A stretch of 64,000 bases of DNA from the NCBI GenBank assembly GCA_018340375.1, contig JAFFJZ010000003.1, positions 5,952,001 through 6,016,000 on the forward strand, written 5' to 3'. The stretch comes from Gonatopus flavifemur (lineage: Eukaryota > Arthropoda > Insecta > Hymenoptera > Dryinidae). Position numbers and translations under genes: made by a program. The notes under the pieces are model-generated. The model saw nothing but the letters and a program-made list of their open reading frames with translations. It did no database searches and had not been told where the DNA came from. Positions 37,939-49,800 of the stretch are shown one piece after another. Every line of letters starts with the position of its first letter. Within the stretch, counting starts at the first letter, position 1.

Positions 37939-38110
37939 TTCCTAGTAGAAATGCTCAAGTCATTGACGAGTTTTGTAACGCTTGACTAATCGAAAACTGG
38001 ACGCTTGCAAGTGCCTTGTAGGGTTCTGGTTGGATACTTGCAAGTGTCTAGTATCTGGCTAGTTGAGCGTTACAAAACTTGTCAATAGCTGGAGCATTTC
38101 TACTTGGGAT
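37939..38110. mobile_element. Foldback element with GTAGAAATGCTC termini
   Basis: Arms of about 52 nt: left CCTAGTAGAAATGCTCAAGT, then TTGACGAGTTTTGTAACG; right, in reverse, ATCCCAAGTAGAAATGCTCC, then TTGACAAGTTTTGTAACG. The terminus resembles that of the repeat at 11825. Confidence 0.75.
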
Positions 38111-38571
38111 GAAACACTGTCAGAATATTACTGAAATGTCTCATATCTTAAAACCTATTCACTGCGAAGATTTCTTTAAAATAGTTTGCAGAGTATCACT
38201 TTGTCCATTCGCACGCCATGATGTCCGTACGACTGAGTACAGAACGATGACCCTGCTTAGAAAGTCACACCGAGTGCCATGTATATATGTTGCAGGAACA
38301 AAGTCCCCTAGTGTTCATGGCATTTATTGTATGACCCTTTGGATATCCTATACAATCAACAATGCCACGATGCAAAATAAACGGTACCTAATTATACGCA
38401 TCCCCTGGTCTACGTGAAAACTAGGAAGGGAGAACAAGTGCGTGCAAAGACGTCAACCACGGACCATATAATAGGATTACAAAATTACAATTTAGATTGA
38501 TCGTATTCGGTATAAACACAGTGTCCCAGTTAGGTATAATACATGAAATACATGGATACGTACATACATAT

Positions 38572-38589
38572 GTATATATATATATATAT
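38572..38589. repeat. (TA)n microsatellite
   Basis: Nine TA units flanked by further ATACATATGT-type repeats. Confidence 0.9.
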
Positions 38590-40503
38590 GCATACACACA
38601 CCAATTCCAACAGTCCAAGTCTTGGAAGGAAATAAATTTTACCCTATAGACCTGGGAATATAATAAATCATTGAAGGTTTCAAAATCTGATGTGATGAAG
38701 GAAACAACGAGTATAACAAAGCTTGTGATGTATCATTTGTGGATCGGTGGAGAATTGTTCTGGAACTGACACTCAAATTGTACAGAATTCATGAAATTTT
38801 TCATTTCTCATACAACCATGTTTTTTCTTGGAGAATTTCAATTCAACAATGGCATAGGCTTTTACAACAATATAACGAATTATTCCCAGAATCAAGCCTC
38901 GACTATTGTTTCCATGGCTCTGCCAACATTTTTTAGAACTAGATCCGACTGAAATGAATTCAGGTCTAGCTAAGAAAACAACAAGGCCTGTCTTGGCATA
39001 TACCAATAAAAAGTGGGCCAATGAGGATTAATCAAAGGAATTGGTTGTGAATTCTGGGGACTCTCAACGAAGTTCTTCTCAATAATGCTACTGTATGGAA
39101 GAGATCCTTCGAAATCTCATATGTTTCTAAAAATATTCATATTCATTCAAATTCAAGAGGGAAATTCTCAGTGAAACATTATCTAGCAAAAATCACTATA
39201 CTTATTCTCTAGGTCTTGTGAGGCGACACGAGGCCTTTGTAAAGAGACTTTCAAGGCTTTGTGAAGTTCAGAAAATCCCTATGTTGCTGATTCAAATTAT
39301 TCTGTCAAAAAGTGGAATGAGAAATAAAGTAACTCATGTCGAAATTGAAACCTGGCGCAGTACTGTTGCCGGAGTTACCAGCGTTGGGAAATATAAACAA
39401 CCAATTCAGGACAATTCAGTTGATTTGACAGTACTAACCCGAAGTCGAATTGATAACAACGTTTCACATAAGGCCCAGTACTGGGGATACAATACTCTGC
39501 CGATACTGACAATATTTATGCGCCCTAATTGTTTGAATTACTTCGGACCAAAGACCATTCGAAAGATTTACTCTTTGAAATGCATATCAATGGTTGGTTA
39601 AACACTGGCATGGCCTCGACTCATCAGATCCACGGCACGGGTTTGCCTGAGTTGATACAGCATCCGTCAGATAAGTGGCACCAATCGAAAAACAGTGGTC
39701 ATCCAGTATTGATTGTTTTTCCCAGAGTTTGGCAAATAAATCCCCGCCAGTATTGGACCGTTAGCTCTTTCCTGGAAACTTCCATACAGGAATTCGAATA
39801 CCTTTCAAATTTTTTCAAGCCCAACATGAAAAGTATGAAAATTTCTCTTGTAAGAACTAGAAATCTATGAATCTGTGGATCAAAGAATTTGAGATGACAT
39901 GATTTGGTTACGAAAGAAGTCTTTGTCTCCGAACAAATGGTTAGAACGAAAGGGTATAGCGTGGATAATACCAAAAAATTTGGTAATAAATAAACATCGT
40001 GATCGAAAAAATTGTCATATTTTAGAGACAGAGCTTTGATATGAAAATGTATCGTGTTGTAATATATTGTTGTATGATGTAAAGATGAGAACATTGCGAA
40101 ACTCGTGTAGTTGTTTTTTTTTCCAGAACTGTACCGTTGCCAAGAGGGTGACTCGGGGTTACTGTGGGTGTGCCTGGGCGATGATTAATTAGCGTTTGAT
40201 GAATATGTATGAGAGTGAGAAAGGTACAGCCAACCAACTCTCTGATATACATATATATGCGAGTAGTATGTCTATAGTTATATACCAAACCATCCCCTAT
40301 GTTACAATAATATTCAACAAACCCCTTGCGTATTTCGTATTTCGTAACCACGTGATTTCGTGCTTCACTGGTACAAAATTCTGTGACTGTTTTTGGTTTG
40401 ATAATAAATTTTGTAATAGTATAACGTCGTTCTAATTATCTCGTAGTCAAATTAGTATTTTCACAAATGAATCACCTAGCGTTTTTTTTACGTTTGTCTT
40501 TGA

Positions 40504-40664
40504 TACACTGTAAAAAAAATGTGAATTGTTTTTCCATCAAAAATGAGGGATTTTTCCACCACTCTGAGGAATTCTTCTGTTTTTCGGGGCGTTGAATCCT
40601 CCATAAATGAAGGAAAAGTAAACTTTTTCTTGGGGGAATTTCACAATTATTTTTTCCAGTATAC
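40504..40664. mobile_element. Foldback element with TACACTGTAAAAAAAATGTG termini
   Basis: Left TACACTGTAAAAAAAATGTG and right, in reverse, TATACTGGAAAAAATAATTG are imperfect inverted repeats. Interior carries GAGGAATTCTTCTG-type repeats. Confidence 0.5.
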
Positions 40665-40959
40665 CAAATAAAACTCAGAATCAGAATCCTTTTCTTCACA
40701 GAGTCAACAAATTTATCCTCATCCCTCTCTCCTTTCATTCACGACACAAACGAATCTTCATTATACAACAATACTCCACGATCGATGTATTCTCATGCAT
40801 TTTCTCGATCCTCATTTCATTGATTATCACCCAATATCCACGAGACTGACATCCACGGTAACGGTATATGAAACATTCTCTCGGATTTTCTAAATATTCA
40901 TACGCATATAAATTATTCCCCGTAGTTCCATTTTCGTTGAACAAAAGAGAAAATGTTCA

Positions 40960-41450
40960 TATCACGCGCGCATAGATCCAAAATACCTGCAGAGAGCACG
41001 TATTGGCATACGTCGACGTGGCACCGTTGTTCTTGTTGTTGTTATTTTTGTATCATGGCAAAATATCAGGCAATGTAAGGGGTGAAAGGGGCTTAGATTT
41101 TGGACGTGGCTGAAAGGCTGCCGCGGATTGTTCGCGCGAGTGCGAGCGAAGAGAACAATGCAAACAATGGCGAATCGAGCGAGCTGCGGTGAGCCCTGGC
41201 TTATGTGGCGAATACAATTACATTATGAACTCGATTACCATTTAAATGGAAACAAACGTGAAACGCTAAAATACACCGACACCACCCACCGACAACCACC
41301 ATCGCAACTACCACTGTAACCGCTCTGAGCGTCCACCGCCCCATTGGGCATTCGAAACGTTACGACCGAGTCCTCGATCATCGGTATGCAAATTACGAAA
41401 TTCGTATTTGATCGTGGTTTGCTGTATCTATATGCGTATGCGATTGTATG
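40960..41450. promoter_or_regulatory. CpG-rich non-coding patch with Sox- and octamer-like motifs
   Basis: Much higher GC and CpG than the flanks. Contains two ACAATG Sox-type sites (about 41152-41160 and AACAATGG at 41163-41170), a perfect octamer ATGCAAAT at 41386-41393, and TACCATTTAAATGG near 41238. Open frames here are short and repetitive. A distal enhancer or promoter is inferred, not shown. Confidence 0.3.
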
Positions 41451-44400
41451 TACCTATGTATGAATCGTATTAAACGTATACTCTATGTCCTGTCAGATAC
41501 GTCATCGCTTCGTGGGAAAAAAAAATGTATATGACCTTGAGATGAAAAAAAAGGAGTATCGAAAAAATATGTGGAGGTTTGATTTAAATGTCTCTCTCAG
41601 AATTATATGACGGGAGTAATAGGATTTAGGGTGATATGTGGTCGAAGAATTTGATCGTGAAATATATGTCTATCTATTGAGAGATACAGCAAAATTAAAG
41701 AATGAATTATTGAGGAATTTCTGTGAAACGTATTATCAGTTCGGAACCTAAGTGATTGTATGAATTTTACAAAAAGAGAAATCAGGATTTTTCGTACACA
41801 ACCTGAATTGTAATAATATCGATGCGTTCTTCGTCACACGAGTAGAAAGTTCGCATGAAAATTATCCGTCGTCACCCTTGATTCTAATTATTACACACTT
41901 TATTCTTAAATGAACCGTATCGATTTGGGGAACTGATGGGGCCAGGAGAACACTCACTCGTACACTGATTTCACGGGCCACCTGTCGCACTGATGGCGCG
42001 TGCCCTTCCCATTGGTTTTATCGTATTCGATACGCAGGGTGTAAGACATTGTTCTACATTACAGCTTCGTTCAATGCAGCGTGAAACTCATCATCGTTCA
42101 AATTCAATGGATTCGAAGGAAAATTATTGCATTAAATTCTACCGAATAAGTACGGTGGATGAATTTTTGCAACATTCAATAGATCTCAATGCACAGCGAT
42201 ACGACTTCTCTGAAAAATACTCTTCCAAATAAATTCAGATCACAATGCTTTTTATAGTTGGCATCGATAAATCTTTCAAAAGTTCAATTCCCCGATGGTT
42301 GGATATTCAATAACGTCTATAAAATCTGAAGAATCAAATATAGATCGCAAAAAAATACGTCTCGCCAGTGAAGCCAATCATTTTCTCATTGAATCCGATC
42401 GATTTCGATACTCGTTATTTGTATAAGGAAAAAGAAAAGTACCGGTGATCCATCTTGAAGGGGAGACGAAACTGGAAAAAAAAAGAGCAGAGAAGCAAAA
42501 CACATCACGCCTTCACAATAAATAGTTTGAAAATAAAAGGAACAAAGAACAAAGAACAAAGTAGGTGGACACCTACTCGAAGCATTTTTCATGTTTTCCG
42601 AATCTCGATTTGAAGAGCTGATAGTGAACATACGGTATTCGGAAAATGAAAGAGGAAGAGGGATAGGACCCAGATGAGGGGACTTTATAGATACGTGCGG
42701 TTAGTGTCATGAAGGGCTGACAAAGGCCTGACCAGTTATACGCTATATACGGGGAGCATTCAAATGGTAATCGGTTCGCGCGTCTAACGTATATACGCCT
42801 CTGCAAACGTCGACGACCCTTCTTAAGGGATATATGTATCACGTATGTGTATACATATAATATACATCAACATCCTCGCTGCGCACATATTCACACCAGA
42901 ATCACACCAAATATTGGCAATATCATCCCCTAGTATTGTCATCTCTTTCACGAGCTGTTTCACTGTTCTGTATTACCGTAGCTTCTTCTTTTTACTCCCT
43001 TCGACTCTCCTATGTGGTGGTCGGTGGGAACAACGTTGACCATTTAAATATGCGATTTCATTGCGTTTGTCCTATATCCTTCACGAGAGGCGAGCTTATT
43101 TATACAGGACAAAAACCTTCCAGAAAAATATTTTAAATTCCAAGTTGATAAGAATTTCAAATATCCTTGAGAAATATTGTCGAAGAGAGATGAAATTCAT
43201 CGAAAAGATATTCAAAGGATCGAACGGGAGCTTTTTAACGTTAGAATTACAAATTTCAGCTTCTAATTCGCCGAGTTTATGTGAGTGTGAGATTTTGCAT
43301 CTTCTCAACTCTATCGCGTGATACATAATTTACGAACGTGTACGATTCTCGTAGATCGTTGTTGAAACAAGACGTGTGTGAGACATGTCACATGGCACAC
43401 GTGCGCCTGCAGCAGCACTAAACGTATATAGACGTAAGCAAAGCTCCCACAACCCGAACTTCAGCACGCGCCACGATTACGCGATTACGCATGTTACAGT
43501 CTCTGTTTATCTCTTATCCTCCTGTTGATTTGGATACAGTAAGATATAGGAGTAAGTACATCTAGGCACATATATTTGTACAGCTCGTAAGCAGTGATGT
43601 ATTCCTCTTCCTGAAGAGAAAGATCGACGCCTCACCATCCACTTCATGGATGCTCGAAGGAAGAAATTTCAAATTCAGCAACACAACTCCTTCGCGTCAT
43701 TGTGTTCCTCTTTTTACATCGATTAGTATAGTAACAAGGATTCCCTGGGAACAGATTCCTCTGAAAATTTCAGGGATCTTCAGGAAAGAGTTCTTCGGAG
43801 AGTTACAGTGTTTTCCAAACGAATTTAGAATTTTTCAAAGATACTCTTAGATATTCAGCGAAATTTTCAGTTAAAACACGTGTCCAATAAGCGAGAGCTC
43901 TTCAGAATTTTTTAGAGTGTTCCAGATTCTTGGGCCAACCAACCTGGTCTATAACTGGCACCAGTTTGAACCAAGTTGGTCCAGCTGGGAACAAGTTGGT
44001 TCTTTGTTGGACCATGCTGGGTTTCTTCAACAGGGATGCTGTCGAGAGTTCTACGATTTTGAAACAAAAATTTCCTGTTTGTCTCTTTGTGCACTGGTTC
44101 ACTTTGACAGAGCAGAGAAGTTCATTGGATTTTTCTTTTTCATTGACCCAATGTGATACAAGCACATGGAGAACACTGCAAATCGAGAATATAGTGATCT
44201 TTAATAGAACATTTGAGAATGGTTATTAAATTTGTGAGGAAGATAAAACGATCGACGCTTTTGTTGAATTTTACTTGAAAAAGAATGAATAACTGTTAAT
44301 ACATAATGAACAATATTATAATGAAATGAAATCTGGAAAATTCATACTTCTTTCTATGCTTTGTCAAGTACTAATAATTTTTCATTCTTTTTCAAGTAAA

Positions 44401-45287
44401 ATTCATCTCCATCACAAATTTAAGAAACATTTCCAAATTTTCTATCAAATATTACTGTATTCTCGATCTGCATTTTTCTCAAGGTTGAACAAAATGTTGC
44501 AAGGAACAGTGATACTTTTCTTAGAGAAAAAAACAAAAACAAGCTGCAATAGAACTCTTCTCACACACTATTTCGTTATCTGTTAATGAAATCTGTATTG
44601 CATAAACCTGATGGGCACTAATCAAAATCAAATTACCCTACTTTGTACTTTTCTTGCATTTAATTCCTCCTTCTCGTACCTCAGTGTCTTGTTTTTCTCT
44701 CAATCTGATTATGAAATTCTTCACATCCGACGATGATTCATTCTTGTGAAATAGAAAGGAAAGAAAAACTAAAGAGCGAAGAAAAACATTGTCGATCAAA
44801 CGCCGATATTTATGAACGTGAAGAAAGAGTATCAAAAGCTAATAACATAACGCGTGGAGTGTAAAAGGGCATTTATAATCGTATCATATATATAGCTGCA
44901 TACGCACATTCAGATTTCACGTTTCGTTTGCGAATAGACGAACGAATGGCAAGATTCAAAGGGACGAAACACGCCCCGACGGCACGAGCCGACACGTGTT
45001 CGTGCAGTTTTATACAAACAGCATTATGCACGCCTATCCGGACATAAATTACTGCTGGTTTAATATCGGATGACGTGTGTTGCCAACGGACGACCACCTC
45101 CTGGGCAAAACATGTTCAATCGTGTGGCCAGTTTTCCATATCCGAAGGTGCATCGATAATGCGAGAAAAATTCATGGTCGGTTCCTTGGGTATCAACATT
45201 TTCTGGATAATGTTGGTTCACCGCAGTGGTATCGATCGAGAAACCAATTGAATCCAGAGATGTGAAAGCATTTGAAATTCTTTTTAG

Positions 45288-45536
45288 CGAAAATTTAGTA
45301 TTGCCAACAAATTTTGCTGTTTGTTCTTGTGGTTTTCTTTTGAAAAAAATCTCCCTGAATTAAGATGACATATTTAAAAAATGCAGAAGGGTTTCGGAGA
45401 TCTATTATAAAATACCAAATATGAAATATATCATGTTTAGAGAAATTTGTTCCAGAAGGAAACCACGAAAACACATAGAAAATGTGCAGAAACAAGGAAT
45501 ATTCAGCAAAATTCCTTGGCAATACCAAAATTTCGT
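45288..45536. mobile_element. Foldback element with GTATTGCCAA...TTTTGCTG arms
   Basis: Left arm GAAAATTTAGTATTGCCAAC, then AATTTTGCTG; right arm, in reverse, GAAATTTTGGTATTGCCAAG, then AATTTTGCTG. A second paired block GTGGTTTTCTTTTG / CAGAAGGAAACCAC lies further in. Confidence 0.6.
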
Positions 45537-46819
45537 GGAAAAGCATTCCAAATGCTTTCAAATCTCTGGTTGAATCTCATCAGTACTAATTTTTTCTTAA
45601 CAGATTATTTTATGACAACATTCTTACATTCTCTTTCATCGACTAATGCGATGTCTACTACAAATCTTAACTATAAAAACTTTTGTCTAATAAATCGCTA
45701 GATTTTATGAATTTTCTCCCAAATCTCTTGAATAAATATAATATAAAATAAAATAAGGGATGGGGAGAGTATACAAAAATTATTTATGAAAGAGCGATCA
45801 TTGATGTCGATTTGAAAAAATAATACCACGATGAAAGTGAAATATAAAGCGAAGCCTTACTAGATGAAGTGATACGACCCAGATCATCAAGCTTCTTGAA
45901 TCAATCCGTGGCTTTTTCCCTTATGAATGGACTAGTAGCTTCATCACACTGACTTGGGTGTTGTGAGTTGAATAAGGCGAATGTCTCGAACGTACGCTGG
46001 CCTTTACGGTACGCGTCATCTCTTAATCCTAGACAAACCCAACGACCAAACCGAATACTGCCACCACTACCGGATTTCTATCCGATCGATCTTGCCACTT
46101 GCAAGTACTTCTAGTAGATTCCCCTTCCTCGGATCTCTCTTTATCCTCCTTTCAACGTACTAACAATACCTTCAAATAAGACATCGGAAGATTGTATCTT
46201 TTTTCTTTATAAAAACATCAAACATTTATTTATTCGCTTGCTTTTTCTTAAGTAAACATTGTATACATTGGGTGCTGTTTCACTCCTAACGTTATCGTCA
46301 CAAGTTACATCTCTTCAAAAACATGAACCTAAGAGAAACATACTTGGTTTGTATTCATTTCATAACCACCGTTTTGAGAGACCACGAAATTTCGGAGAAT
46401 GTTCGATAAATTTGAACTAAGATTGTGCAATGGATACTCAAATTACATTAATTCATTCTATACAATGATTACAGCGTATATCAAATCATTTAACAATTCT
46501 CAAAAGGACGTTGATATATAAAATTATGAGAAAAAGGAAGATACAAACATAAATTTTGACGAGGAGTAGCCATATCTTCATTCCGAATATCACAATTTTG
46601 AATTGGGAATCTTCGATAACTGTAACAGCATGTTTATTAATGTAATAAATAAATGAGATAATCGAATAAGTAGTATCGATTGCAACAATCTCTAAGTATG
46701 TTCAAGTCGTAGAAGTGCTATTGAGGTTATGAAATACAAAAGGGGGGTTGAACATCGAAGATTTATAAGCCTTATTCCGAAATTCTTATTATTATTCCTG
46801 TGTCGTAGGAGAAAATAAA

Positions 46820-49800
46820 ATGACGGCCAAAGTGATCCACATACGAAATCCATATCCAGTACCAGACGTATCGCGGGAGGGAATTTGGTTGTATGGGGCT
46901 GCTAATTTAAATACAAAAATTTCAGAAAAACACAGAGGGAGAGAATGGGATTTGAAGCTGAAACCCCATGAAAGACTTTTTGCTCATCAAACACTCACCA
47001 GTTTGAGAAGACATCCTCATTACTATATTCCAAAGGTAAACGCTTGAATCAAAAATCAATTATTTTGGATTCTATTTTTGTACTCGTTACAATACTGAAG
47101 TTGAATCCAGTTGAATCAAAATATGAAGTCAAATATCGTAACGATGAGTTCAATGGGTTGAAAAAGTAGCACAATAAAATGTAAAACTATTTTTCCAAAC
47201 CCATTTTTCCCGGTCTTTGTAGTCTCTCTTCGATATATTTCTTTTTTAATCATACCATTACATCTCTTTGCTCCACACACTTCCTTATACTCCCCCTTTG
47301 TTTCGTCCTTTCTTATTCAAGTTCCGGATATTCGTTAACGTCTACTTTGCCATCCCCTTTCATTTTTCTCTTCCTTTTGATTTCCAACATCCATCCGTGT
47401 CGTCCCATTCACTACTCGTTCTTTGTCTCACCATTTTCTCGTCAATTTTCCCTTCGCGGTCCACTAAGCTTCTTACCTTTTCTCTTCTTAATTCATTTTT
47501 CATCGAATCATCTTCCACCTCTTTTATTACCCCACATTACGTATTATGAGATCTTTCAAATTTTTTTCACTATTTGAACATGTTCGGTATCGTTACGCGA
47601 TGATAAATGTAATATTTACGTTTAACGTAACATCACTCATTGCGTGGAAAGTGTGAGCAATTAATTTAGGTTGCGATGGAGTGGATAAGGCGGAATGTAT
47701 AATTACGGAGTTCCCCTATTCTTGCATTTCTTTTTCTCTTTGGTCGTAATATTCAACAGGAATGACTGATTGATGAATTCTGTTAGAATTCAAGGTCTCG
47801 AGGGAAACCTGAATTTGCAGGGGATACTAATCAGGGAATTGGCTGATTGGTTTTGTTAAACATGGGCAGAGTTTCGATTACTTCATCAAAAACAAAAAAA
47901 AATATAGAAAAGTTGAAGAGTTTGCGAGTTTCTGGGAATTCGGGAACATTCGGAAAAATGTATGGGATTTCTAACAGATTCCAGATATCTCATTGCGAAA
48001 AATTTTATATTCTCAAAGTTCCTAATCTTTGATCATTTTATTGTATTTCAATACACAATTGAAACTCTGATAAAATGAATTTTAGATATATTTTTTCCCT
48101 AAACTATACGGGAAATTCCTATTTCCGGCTTATTTTTAGAAAACAACCCTCAAAATCTGGAAAAGTGAAAAATCACGCAATTCATTTCACTCAGTCTCAG
48201 AAGTGAGCCAGTCCGCTTCGGACTCATTCTTTTAGAGTGAAAATTTCATTCTAGAATTGGAGTAGCTGTGAGTTTTTAACTTCAAACTCTATCCCTCTTC
48301 CATCAGTTTTGCCTAGTTTAAGAAACCCATTGATTCATACCAAATTTCATTTAAATTGGACGAAGATTTGAAAGAAGTTTCTTCAACCAACGATTCTCCC
48401 ATCCAGAAAGTAAATGGTGAGGACAATTTCCAGCAACAAAGGGTCAAACTCGAAATTTCGGCAAACTCACTTTTAACCGGCTAAGAGTGAAATCTCATTT
48501 TAAAAATTCTAGAGAGAAAATGGTGGATTCTGGGCGAAAGTGCCAAAGCTAAACGAAAATACTTCCTTTCTGCCCTGGGTATGAAAATGCTTACTTTCGT
48601 CCCTCTGCAACAGAAATGGGAAGTACACACCACTTTCTGCTCTAGGGACGAAAATACTCACTTTTGTTCCGTGGCGTGGAATAAACCTACTACAGATATC
48701 CGCTCTCCGACAACTTCAAAATATGTGAGAGCCAAGTTTGTGACGAGAATTGTTAACCATTTGTTAAAAATTCTACGTTTATCTGAACAATGTGCATTTT
48801 CCTTACAGGTGTGAAAAAAAATAGTGTGTTCATCTCGAGAGGAAAAAGCAAACTTCACACTCGGTGGAAATCTCCCACACTTCGAAGAAAAAACATCCAA
48901 TAGAAGTTCGGAAGTTTTTTATCTAACATTTTCTACACGGAGTAATTCTGAAACAGGTCTTCAATATCCGTATATTGATCATCAATGTGCAGGGAAAAAA
49001 TATATTCCTGACAATTTCTCCGTGTAGTAAATCCACAAACAATTTTTGTCAGTTGACGAACATTTTTTGAAACTCACAAAAATTGTTTGGAAATTTGCAA
49101 ATCCATATGTTTTCCACCATACTTTTCTTCTTGGAACTTCACAAATATTTTTGACAGAGCATTTTCCTCCTTTGGTGAACAATATATTATCCCAAATTCA
49201 GAATTTCGATCTCAATATAAATTGAATTTCCAAGTTCCGAACCCTAAGCAAATTCACTTGCGAGAACCAGGACCAAAATAATTTCAAATTCAAAAATAAA
49301 TTCCACATTGAACAGTTGAATTGAATTTGACAGAGTTGACCTAACCTTTCCAAAAGTCTCAAGGAAAAATGAAACTAATTTGGGAACACAGTTGACAAAG
49401 TCGAACCCGACATAAAATTCTACTCCAAAAAGTTACCCTGAACTTTAAATATTCAGCGAAAAATCCTGTTTCATTCCATGTCGAAGTTCGGAACCAAATT
49501 GGGCGTTTGTTATTCGAATTTGAACAATGAAAAATTTGAATTTGAGTGATTCACACATTCGGTACTTCAACTGGCATCATATAATTCATATCGAAATTTA
49601 TCAATTTGCAGGCACCCCGTGATGCTCTTGATTTAGCATTGACGTCTGTCTATTCTCATAACAGAGATACGTTAGTTCCGAAATCATACGTACCGATGCA
49701 GCCGGAGTCACTCGGGAGAGAAACATGGCGTGTTCTACGGAATGAAATGAAGGTGAGCGACACCCTATTGAAAATTCTCGGATGAATTGGATCGTGAGAT

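Larger units (their letters stand above)
29798..46819. other. Gene-free stretch between tRNA-Val and CFAP276
   Basis: 17 kb with at least ten repeat elements (see separate entries) and CpG-rich patches near 33400-33620, 40960-41450, 43360-43560 and 44900-45150. The longest open frames (about 130 codons near 39218-39600 and 39699-40094) resemble no known protein. Confidence 0.6.
47036..49611 (+). other. Intron 1 of the CFAP276 gene
   Basis: 2.6 kb between GTAAAC and TTTGCAG. It contains a C/T-rich tract at 47210-47570 whose long open frame is compositional, one copy of a dispersed repeat (48151-48292) and a short foldback with CTACACGG termini (48933-49027). No other exon is seen. Confidence 0.7.

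Noticed and set aside
39218..40094. Three open frames of 113-131 codons, two plus and one minus
   Set aside because: Overlapping frames without recognisable motifs or credible splice sites; possibly an old repeat remnant, but no transposase or polymerase signature was seen.
43902..44229. Overlapping open frames on both strands with repeated WTNLVQTG-like phrases
   Set aside because: They come from short internal repeats of CAAGTTGGTTC/CCAGCTGG; both strands are open, there is no splice context and no known domain.
47268..47577. Two long plus-strand frames in CFAP276 intron 1
   Set aside because: Phe/Ser/Leu/Pro-rich translation of a C/T-rich tract; compositional artefact inside an intron.
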